The notes beneath the pieces are model-generated. The model saw only the letters and a program-made list of their open reading frames with translations, ran no database searches and had not been told where the DNA came from. Source: Fulvia fulva (taxonomy: Eukaryota; Ascomycota; Dothideomycetes; Mycosphaerellales; Mycosphaerellaceae). Taken from it: a DNA stretch of 64,000 nt. This document shows, in pieces, positions 56,745-64,000 of this stretch (positions are counted from its first letter, which is position 1; the number at the start of each line of letters is the position of its first letter). Both the position numbers and the translations under genes were made by a program. The stretch spans positions 2,232,001-2,296,000 of the forward strand of contig NC_063022.1 of assembly GCF_020509005.1 (NCBI RefSeq), written 5' to 3'.

Positions 56745-57746
56745 ATGGTCGGATATCGACTCCCAGACTACAGTATCTATACATTGCGCGGGGCCCTAAA
56801 GAGCAAGAAGTACTTCTTTCTCGAACACAGTAGCGAGGAAAGACTGCGCTACCTACACATGCGATGGGAAAGGAATCTCCTGTCATACGATGCATTCGAC
56901 GCCAACGAGCTGAGAGCGTTCTGCTGTGCTAGGAAGCTCGAACTTCCCAAGGGCGTAAAGCAGACCAGAAGGAAGTTCAGCAATCTGCTTGAGGCGACGG
57001 ATGATGACGACGGCACCACTTTCTCGAACTTCCTTCGCTTGCCGCCTGAAGTGCGCAACAAGATTTACGACATCCACATCGATTGGCTGGCGAAACGTCT
57101 CCCAAGCCGTAGAGACACATATGAACCTGATAAAGTCAAAGCGGACTACCTCGTCGTGCCACCACCTATAACCGCCGTGTGCCATGCACTACGACGCGAA
57201 GTCCTCCCACTATTCTTCCACTCTTTCTGCTGGCGGGTCAGAATTGTCTGCCGCAAAGGCGAGAAGAAAGGATTACCTGATCACGCACAGCTGAGTTGGC
57301 ATCGCTATGGTGACAGGCAGAAAAGTCCCCCTGACGAACTTCTTCGACTGATGACGAGATTTCGTGTCGATGTGCAGTTTAATATCATCAGGTATACATG
57401 TAAAAGCTGGAGTGACCCTGCGAGGCATTGCAGTGATGCGTGGGATGTGGATTTGCCCTGGGGAGCGTGGTCGGCGAGGTTTCATCGGCATGCTCAGTCG
57501 GAGAGCTGGATCTCGAGGCATTCGAAGTTGGGGCCTTTCGATACGGTGATTAGGACGATGACTGGGAATGAGTTGACGGATATTTTTGAGGACATAGCGG
57601 GGCGAGAGGAGGGTATGAGGCTTGAGCGCAAACATTTGCTGGCTATGCTGGATGTCTATATGCGGGTACAAGGGGCTGTCGGTGGCATGGTGAGAAAGCA
57701 ACGACGACAGGCTACAGACGCGATGACTGCGACTTCTGGAGCATGA
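56745..57746 (+). CDS. F-box-like protein of a fungal expanded family
   Basis: A single-exon, 333-residue protein starting MVGYRLPDYSIYTLRG. Residues about 45-85 (LSYDAFDANELRAFCCARKL) resemble a SAP-like helix pair. FSNFLRLPPEVRNKIYDIHI at about 92-111 is the F-box-like LPPEVRxxIY motif, followed by VCHALRREVLPLFFHSFCWR, the usual second motif of this family. The C-terminal half is basic with no named domain. Such genes are strongly expanded in Mycosphaerella-type fungi. Function unknown; ubiquitin-ligase adaptor by family analogy only. Confidence 0.68.
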   Translation: MVGYRLPDYSIYTLRGALKSKKYFFLEHSSEERLRYLHMRWERNLLSYDAFDANELRAFCCARKLELPKGVKQTRRKFSNLLEATDDDDGTTFSNFLRLPPEVRNKIYDIHIDWLAKRLPSRRDTYEPDKVKADYLVVPPPITAVCHALRREVLPLFFHSFCWRVRIVCRKGEKKGLPDHAQLSWHRYGDRQKSPPDELLRLMTRFRVDVQFNIIRYTCKSWSDPARHCSDAWDVDLPWGAWSARFHRHAQSESWISRHSKLGPFDTVIRTMTGNELTDIFEDIAGREEGMRLERKHLLAMLDVYMRVQGAVGGMVRKQRRQATDAMTATSGA

Positions 57747-58051
57747 GGCATAGATTCGAATGAGTCTGACTGGGCGAGCAAAGGTGTGACCAGCTCGCAA
57801 GCGAAGGGATATCGGAACTACAATGTTTCGACTCGGACAGCGCCGTCCTCAAAATGCACAATCCTCGGCATGCTACTTTGACAGATCCAGATATCGATCT
57901 TGCTCATGCCCTTATAAATATACCGACCACAGCTCTCTCGATACAACACCCAACAACATCATCTCAGCTACTGACCACTCCACGGAGAACACTTGGCAAG
58001 CACAACAACACCATCGACCTTGACCCACCCCTTTTCGGCAAGATATCCAAG

Positions 58052-58360
58052 ATGCTCCCACCAAAGTTCTGGAACGACTTAGGTCTCACCGAGCCATTTA
58101 CTACATCGAAGTACGATCAAGAGATGCCTGGGAAAATTACAGAACCAGTCGTTGTCGTGGCCATAGTCGTCATGTTGATCTTGTCGCTTGTCTTCCTCGG
58201 ACTCGATGATAACTTGACGTGGTTGGCTCGCGAGCGCGGCGAAGATCCAGAGGAGGAGGAGGATGATTGGTTTCGTCAATTTTTGGTGAATATTGGGTTC
58301 GATATGGAGGCGTGGTTAGGGAGGCTCATGTGGAACAATGTTGGTGTTGGAAGGGAGTAA
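58052..58360 (+). CDS. Small single-span acidic membrane protein
   Basis: A 102-residue protein starting MLPPKFWNDLGLTEPFTTS. One membrane helix at about residues 32-50 (PVVVVAIVVMLILSLVFLGL). A very acidic patch (RGEDPEEEEDDWF) follows, then a Trp/Phe-containing amphipathic end. The frame extends upstream without a better start. It shares the opening MLPPK and the one-helix-plus-acidic-stretch plan with the protein at 46536-47015. Family unknown. Confidence 0.55.
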   Translation: MLPPKFWNDLGLTEPFTTSKYDQEMPGKITEPVVVVAIVVMLILSLVFLGLDDNLTWLARERGEDPEEEEDDWFRQFLVNIGFDMEAWLGRLMWNNVGVGRE

Positions 58361-58685
58361 CGAAATCCTACCGGTGCTTGGAGCGTGCAAGTCTTTTCCC
58401 CAGTGTTGATGCGGATTACTTGTGATATGGAGGAAATCGGTGGAGAGTGGACTCTCGATCGGACGACACGATGGCGATGCTTCGAGAACACTAGGGAATC
58501 CCGCTGAGCGGCCTCATTCGAAGATACAACTTAGAGACTGCACCTGTGCGCTCTGTGAAGGGAACATCCTCGTAGTCGAGTTCCGTGCCCACCCGAAGGT
58601 CGGTTCCCTCCTGAACAACTTGATACTCCTTTGCCATACAAAGCCCACCAACCGCATCACGCAACGACACCCGCGCACAAACATA

Positions 58686-59348
58686 ATGACTTCCAGCACA
58701 GCATCATCAACCCATGTTTCCGCCATGAAAATGAAAAAAACCTTTCTGGACCTTCCCGCCGAGATCCGCAACAGCATTTACATTCTCGCTTTGACCTTAC
58801 CACATCACATCAAGGTGCTCGTATCACCCGGCATTAAACCGTGGCGCTTTGGCCAAGGCGGCCAGCTACGGCGCACCTGCCGCCAAGTCCACGCCGAAGC
58901 TCGGGCTGTACTCTATGGCGGCAACAGGTTCGAGTTCAGCTATGGCATTCACGTCAAGCCATTTTTCGACTGGATTGGCGACTCATGTCGTCACATGCGC
59001 CAGATCAGGGTTGATAATTACTACCTGCCGGAGATCGAGCTCGCCCTAGCCATGCTCGCTGGAGGAAACGACCTGTAGAAAGTCGAGTTGGCGGTGGAGT
59101 TTGCAAGGGTGCGCGAGATCGACAGAGTGGTTCCGGCATTGATTCCTGTGCTACAGGGACGACGCGTGGTTGCGCAGCATGGAACAGATCAGACTCGAGG
59201 AGTCATGTTCCAGTTCTTTCCCGCTGACCGTTGGGATTTGATAAGGAGGTACTGTGGGAATGAGATGTCGCGAAGCTGGGAGGATAGGGCAACGGATGCT
59301 GAGAGATACATCCTTGAGATCCAGCAAGGACTCGAAGTGGCAAATTGA
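58686..59348 (+). pseudogene. F-box-like protein gene interrupted by an in-frame TAG
   Basis: From MTSSTASSTHVSAMK the frame encodes FLDLPAEIRNSIYILAL (F-box-like), then GGQLRRTCRQVHAEARAVLYGGNRFEF, the standard second motif of this family. It stops at TAG 59076-59078 after 130 residues. The same frame continues directly as KVELAVEFARVREIDRVV and on to a stop at 59348, giving 220 residues if read through. The continuation keeps normal protein-like composition, so the TAG looks like a point change, for example CAG to TAG. It could equally be an intact short gene followed by a decayed tail. Confidence 0.6.
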
Positions 59349-59529
59349 CCTGGAGGCGATACAAATTGTAGCAGATGTTCGTGAGGCCAAAGCCTACATG
59401 CTATTCCAGAATCCTCTCAGAAGGGTAAAGACCGTGTTCGTGATGAAGTCACATGCCATGAAAGAACACACCGAGATCTTGCACGTCGTCCAATAGACCA
59501 ATCAGGCAGTATTCAGCAATGCTCCCGCT

Positions 59530-60257
59530 CTAACCCAGCCCATTGTAATTGGTGATAGCAGAATTGATGAGCCTCTCAGTAGCGACTGCATCATCGATGG
59601 TCTCACCTTTCTCCTTCGGTGGCAGTAGGTCAGCCACTCTATACAAGAATACCTGTATAACCTAGTGAGCCAAGACACCGAACTTCACATATGCTGCAAC
59701 TTACTTTATAGAGATCGCGGTAATCAGTGAAGGCCTTTGTCAGAGTCGGAGAACCGATAGATGGTATCACATTGGCTAACGTAGCCTTCTCGATAAGTGT
59801 ACTGAACAGCTTGTCATTGGCTGCGACCAGCTAGCACAGAGTCAGCCGAGCCTACTGCGCTGGCATTATGTCTCGATGGGCATTTACCTTCCTGAGGCTG
59901 ACGCGGACTTTCTCCCCGTCCTTGGCGGAGAAAGATCCCGCAGGCAAGGCCCGATCGAGGGCATTGATTGATTGTCCTACGGGACTGAGGCCATCTCTGA
60001 CTTCCTGTGTGGATTAGAGGTCGTTCAATGCATGAGTTGACGGTGTGGTCTACCTTCAACCGCCCTGCGATAAAGAGAGTACCAGTGACCTTGTCAGCAT
60101 TCGTCTGGACCGCGGCAAGTTGGCTCAGGATGTTCCCGTTGCGCTCGATGCCGTTGACGATGTTGTCTGCTGTGACCTGTCGAGCGGCGATGTGTTTGTC
60201 CGCAGGAAAAGCAAGAGCCACTGCACATAGCGAAAGTGGGAGGAATGGGATCTTCAT
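59530..60257 (-). CDS. Small secreted helical protein, possibly HsbA-like
   Basis: Four exons (60257-60054, 60004-59888, 59830-59705, 59661-59530) with 43-57 nt GT-AG introns, all phase 0, give 192 residues. Signal peptide MKIPFLPLSLCAVALAFPA, then a possible KHIAARQ processing site and a helical, Cys-free domain (NIVNGIERNGNILSQLAAVQ, SINALDRALPAG, NDKLFSTLIEKA). The layout (signal, short pro-region ending AARQ, four-helix-like domain of 150-170 residues) resembles the hydrophobic surface-binding protein HsbA family. I lack a diagnostic motif, so the name is tentative. The gene model is strong because all three introns join in phase. Confidence 0.68.
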
Positions 60258-61383
60258 GATGACACGCGGGTCTTTCGAAAAGATTGGAGTAAAGAGATGA
60301 GGTCCAGAGTTGTCTGTTGATACCTAGAATGGCGGAGAAGGACGCTGGCTTTATGTTTTCTTCATTCGCAACGGTTTGTCAGACTCGCTCGGGTCAGTAC
60401 GTCTGCTACTGGCGAACGAGCATTGCAATCGGGGACGCCCAATGTTCCAGCCGTAGGACCAGTACATCCGCCTGATGAACGATTCCGATCGAGATCGAGA
60501 TACCTATCTTCAACCGGGCCAAGTGCTGTGGTGCTACAATCGCTACGCTCATTGCTTTAGAGTATGTGTCTTGCTTTGAGAGCGATCCAGCCACGTTCTA
60601 GTCACACCTGAGGTCAAGATGCCCGCCTCCGCCGACAAAAGCCTATGGCTCAGCAATCGCTGCGTCCCGTTCCTTAAAACATGGACCTCGCTTTGAGATT
60701 TGTCCAGTCACGTCCAGCCAGTGCGCAAAGTGCTCGGTAACCCTGTATGCTGTCAGCGGCTGGATGTGATGCACCCGTCCTGACGCACACGAAAAGGGCT
60801 CCAATCGCACTATCTTGGCATCGTGTAGTCATGTGGCACTAATTCTCGCAAAGCCTCCAAGACAAGCCAAGCCTACAATTGTCGTCGTGTTGAAGTACAA
60901 GTCCGCTATTGAAACATTCATCAGCGCCACACTCGGATGCATCGCCGAGTGGTGTTCCTCAAAAGCCCAGGAGCGCCATGCACGTACAGTAGTCTGCAAC
61001 TTTCAAGCTCAGGCTTCTTCATGGTCTCACCTCTGCCTTCTTGCATCTTTCATCGTTAGTTTGCAATGCAAATACGTTACCAAAAGATGTCATAGAGCGA
61101 TGTGACTGGGGATAAGTGGGTGAACAGCACTGGGAATGTACCTTCCGAAAGTGGAGTCGTGGTATACAATGATGTACAGCGCTGGTGGGTACAGATCCAC
61201 ACTACAAGCAACGCTGCCCTGCGCCATGTTCGCCGATGGGATGCATCTCATGTCTTTGGTGTAGCTTGTTGTCTTCTCCTCCAATCGACCAGCGCGACTT
61301 GCTTACAGGGCTGTGGTATACCCTGTGGCATTGTGATCGATGTCTTGGCTCTCCTGTTCCCAATGATTGCGTTCTACGATCCC
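60258..61383. other. Intergenic
   Basis: A 1.1-kb stretch with the promoter of the small secreted protein gene. The plus-strand frame starting near 61102 is antisense to MAM33 and is not called. No other feature seen. Confidence 0.45.
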
Positions 61384-62304
61384 TTACTCAAGGAAGTCCT
61401 TGACGCGGCCGAGCCATCGCAGGTACTCCTTCTGCTCCTTAACATCAACGTAGTCTGGAATGAAGATAGCCAAGCTCGAAGTCACACCACGAGCGTTGAG
61501 GTAGCTCTCGAGCAGACCCTGAAGATCCTCATCAAGCTGCTGGAATGGTGGAACGTAGTAGAACTCTTTGTCGGCTTCCTTGAGGAGTTCCTGAGCGGAG
61601 GACGCCTTGAGATCCTTTGGCAGCTGGACCAAGCTCTGGTGAATGAAGTCTCCGTCGGATGCGACCAGGGAGAACTTGAGAGCGCCCTTGCCTGGGCGCT
61701 GAACGAGCACGTTCACATCGACTGGAAACGCTGGTCCAGACTCATCCTCCTCATCCCTCAGCTCCTCGCGGTCAGCTGGCGCAATGCTGTCCTCCGGTGC
61801 GACCTTGAAGTTCTTGTTTGCAGTGCCACCCTGGTTGATGGAGCCCTTCGTGTTGGCACCGCCACTCTGCACATCCATGTCCTCCTCATCACCCATGGAA
61901 GTGTCCATCTCCTCCTGGTCGTCCATCATCTCCTGGTTGAAGTCTGCAATGCTGAAATGCACGGTAATGGTCTCATCGTCGTACTTTCGTGAGAGATAGA
62001 CATCCTGCTTGCCGTCGCTGTCCTCGATCTCCCATGCTGGGTTCTCAGCGCGAAATGCCTCAACGTTCGAGTCTGAGCCGGTAGAGTTTGCGGAGGACTC
62101 TTCGGTCTCAATGTCGATCTCGTTCTGCAGCTTTGCGGAGAGTTGCTGGCTGTACTCGTCGAATCTGCTGCGGGTTGTGGAGAATGCGGCGATCTTGGGG
62201 AGTTGCTGTGATGTTGCCCTGAATGCGAGTCTGATGGTCGAAGTCGTGGCAATGCGGGAGATTGTGCGAGGTGCCGCGCGGGCGAGAGAGCGGAGGGCGA
62301 GCAT
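61384..62304 (-). CDS. MAM33: Mitochondrial acidic matrix protein, p32/MAM33 family
   Basis: A single-exon, 306-residue protein. The N-terminal presequence (MLALRSLARAAPRTISRIATTST, to about residue 45, AFSTTRSRF) targets the matrix. The mature part is a p32-type fold: an N-terminal helix (DEYSQQLSAKLQNEIDIE), a strongly acidic insert (DDQEEMDTSMGDEEDMD), strands VDVNVLVQRPGKGALKFSL, and a C-terminal helix pair ending YVDVKEQKEYLRWLGRVKDFLE, which is diagnostic. Homologous proteins form doughnut trimers that assist mitochondrial translation and ribosome assembly. It is divergent from the citrate carrier gene. Confidence 0.93.
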   Translation of the reverse strand: MLALRSLARAAPRTISRIATTSTIRLAFRATSQQLPKIAAFSTTRSRFDEYSQQLSAKLQNEIDIETEESSANSTGSDSNVEAFRAENPAWEIEDSDGKQDVYLSRKYDDETITVHFSIADFNQEMMDDQEEMDTSMGDEEDMDVQSGGANTKGSINQGGTANKNFKVAPEDSIAPADREELRDEEDESGPAFPVDVNVLVQRPGKGALKFSLVASDGDFIHQSLVQLPKDLKASSAQELLKEADKEFYYVPPFQQLDEDLQGLLESYLNARGVTSSLAIFIPDYVDVKEQKEYLRWLGRVKDFLE

Positions 62305-62738
62305 CGTGAAGGATCGTCGGGTATTAGGTAGTAGTACAAAGGGTGATGTCGGGTGAAGAGGAGCGTGTTTGGGTATCTTGATGGGACGCTATCGACTTCG
62401 ACGTTGATGGAAGACTTCTTTCATGTGAGGAGGAGCTTGGGCCGATCGACATCTTGGCGCTGCACGACAGGTCATTGCGACATCATCTGTCAACCATGGT
62501 CCATACACCGTGGCGATATATTCACTCACCAATCGACGCCAACACAAGCACAGATCGATCATATGCCAGCCGTAGCTTTGTAGTAGTCGCAGGACACCCT
62601 TGCCGTACCACCGAGGCCATTGTCACGTCCACCGCGTCACTCAAACCACCTCCGACGTCGCCGACTCATACCACAACGCGCGGCTTCACTCCTCCACCAC
62701 AACACAACATCAGGTAACACAATACATACACGTCCAAG
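62305..62738. promoter_or_regulatory. Shared spacer of MAM33 and CTP1
   Basis: A 434-bp divergent spacer between two nuclear genes for mitochondrial proteins. It must contain both promoters. I see no specific site I can name with confidence. Confidence 0.4.
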
Positions 62739-63674
62739 ATGACAACGACAATGCCTAACACGGGCATCCAAACGAAAGCGCCGCCTCCAACGACCTCCAC
62801 AAACAAGAAAGAGAAGCCATCACCCTTGCGAAGCATAATAGCAGGGAGCACAGCAGGAGCAGTCGAGATCGCAATCACATATCCCGCAGAATTCGCAAAG
62901 ACACGAACACAGCTCAACTCACGGCTAGCACCTGGCCAGAAACTCCCCTTCCCACCTTTCGGCGCGCAATGGTATGCAGGCTGCACAACCCTCATCATCG
63001 GCAACAGCATAAAAGCAGGAATACGATTCGTCGCGTTCGATCAGTACAGATCGATGCTCAGCGATGCTGAGGGCAACATCAGTGGACCCATGACAGTAGT
63101 GTCGGGATTTCTGGCGGGTGCGACAGAATCGTTACTGGCAGTGACACCGTTCGAAAGCATAAAGACACAACTCATAGACGACCGGAAACGGGAAGTGCCG
63201 CGAATGCGAGGCTTTCTACACGGTAGCGGCGTGATCTTCCGAGAACAGGGCGTGAGGGGGTTCTTCAAGGGCTTTGTACCAACGACAGCACGACAAGCCG
63301 CCAACTCTGCTGTGCGATTCTCAGCATATACCAGCTTGAAGCAGATGGCCCAGAGCTACACCGCGCCGGGCGAGAAGCTAGGGACGCTGTCGACGTTTGC
63401 GCTTGGTGGCATCGCAGGGACGATAACGGTTTACGCGACACAACCTATTGACACGGTCAAGACGAGGATGCAGAGTCTGGATGCCAAAGGACAATACAAG
63501 CACAGCATAGATTGTGCGGTCAAGATCTTCAGGAATGAGGGCTTCTTCAAGCTTTGGTCGGGAGCATTGCCGAGGTTGGGGAGATTGGTGTTCAGTGGCG
63601 GAATTGTGTTCACCATGTATGAGAAGACGATTGAGTTGTTGGATAACCTGGATCCGCAGAAGAAGTATATTTAG
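62739..63674 (+). CDS. CTP1: Mitochondrial citrate (tricarboxylate) carrier
   Basis: A single-exon, 311-residue protein with three mitochondrial-carrier repeats, each with the P-x-[DE]-x-x-[KR] signature: YPAEFAKTR, TPFESIKTQ and QPIDTVKTR. Segments typical of the citrate carrier include AGCTTLIIGNSIKAGIRFVAFD and NSAVRFSAYTSLKQ, and it ends GIVFTMYEKTIELLD. It exchanges matrix citrate for malate across the inner membrane. The N-terminal 25 residues are Thr/Pro/Lys-rich. Start ATG follows CCAAG. The family is certain and the citrate assignment is strong. Confidence 0.93.
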   Translation: MTTTMPNTGIQTKAPPPTTSTNKKEKPSPLRSIIAGSTAGAVEIAITYPAEFAKTRTQLNSRLAPGQKLPFPPFGAQWYAGCTTLIIGNSIKAGIRFVAFDQYRSMLSDAEGNISGPMTVVSGFLAGATESLLAVTPFESIKTQLIDDRKREVPRMRGFLHGSGVIFREQGVRGFFKGFVPTTARQAANSAVRFSAYTSLKQMAQSYTAPGEKLGTLSTFALGGIAGTITVYATQPIDTVKTRMQSLDAKGQYKHSIDCAVKIFRNEGFFKLWSGALPRLGRLVFSGGIVFTMYEKTIELLDNLDPQKKYI

Positions 63675-64000
63675 AAGGTGGTGGATCGCGGTTTAGAAAG
63701 AGCTGGAAAGCGAGACGTTTGCATCTACAAGATAACTCTGTGCTGGACCAGGCTCCCGCAGATGCGTCGGTGCACACAACCGGCGACACGAAGGATCCAG
63801 GATTCTGAATGCATGCACTGGATCATAATACAGGCGATGCGCTCGGATAGCGCTTCTTGCGTCTGGGTGTCTTTCAAAGCGCCCACAACACGTACAGGTA
63901 GCGCCGGACTCCCCACGAATGCCAATAGATATCGCGCCAGCTAGCACTCGCTTCGGGAACCCAACGACGCAGGATACATTCGCGCCTCGCCTTGAGGCAC
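63675..64000. other. Intergenic to window end
   Basis: CTP1 3' region. Open frames on both strands overlap and have no features. No gene supported. Confidence 0.4.

Noticed and set aside
61102..61992. 296-codon open frame on the plus strand
   Set aside because: It is exactly antisense to MAM33, whose identity is certain; the frame is open because of codon bias in the real gene.

Overview
The window is nuclear DNA of a filamentous ascomycete, most likely a Dothideomycete of the Mycosphaerella type; I infer this from gene style and did not search any database. The supporting signs are short GT-AG introns of about 45-90 nt with CTRAC-like branch sites, a retrotransposon mutated in the manner of repeat-induced point mutation (RIP), a subgroup-C-like chitinase beside a LysM gene, and several small F-box-like and secreted-protein genes. 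Exon models were built by hand from splice signals, reading phase and family motifs.

Layout. 1-3440 is a TA-rich, CpA/TpG-poor RIP-scarred repeat holding a reverse-strand Ty1/Copia relic that runs off the left edge. 4381-20284 is an accessory block facing the cell surface: an uncharacterised membrane protein (4381-5016), an 8-cysteine secreted protein (5633-5935), an unrecognised protein (6301-7805), a LysM/chitin-binding gene with one in-frame TGA (8144-10464), a divergent GH18 chitinase fused to a NucA/NucB-like nuclease (11697-15530), a tiny secreted peptide (16354-16458), a secreted DUF4430-like protein (17535-19092) and a cysteine-rich protein (19842-20284).

21734-29325 holds a conserved hypothetical gene, cytosolic serine hydroxymethyltransferase, a short-chain dehydrogenase with a 7-nt microexon, and an APP1-like phosphatase. 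30096-32337 holds two tandem diverged paralogues, both disabled. 32551-37987 holds a Baeyer-Villiger-type monooxygenase, a cytochrome P450 and a peroxisomal-type enoyl-CoA hydratase on one strand. 38337-44223 is mostly housekeeping: a ribosome-assembly factor, a mitochondrial flavin-reductase-domain protein with a 51-bp minisatellite, and mitochondrial ribosomal protein bL31m. 44983-50000 is a run of small single-span membrane proteins around a repeat-bearing gene-poor stretch. 50515-63674 holds an F-box-like gene, UTP6, CWH43, further F-box-like genes (one cut by TAG), a small membrane protein, a small secreted protein, MAM33 and the citrate carrier CTP1.

How the genes relate. The LysM gene and chitinase form a divergent chitin-binding/chitin-degrading pair. 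The chitinase carries dibasic KR sites between its prosequence, its GH18 part and its nuclease part, an arrangement like yeast killer toxins and the strongest candidate here for an under-described system. Several housekeeping genes sit in close divergent pairs (UTP6/CWH43, MAM33/CTP1, the flavin-reductase protein/bL31m, enoyl-CoA hydratase/RSA3), two of them joining mitochondrial partners.
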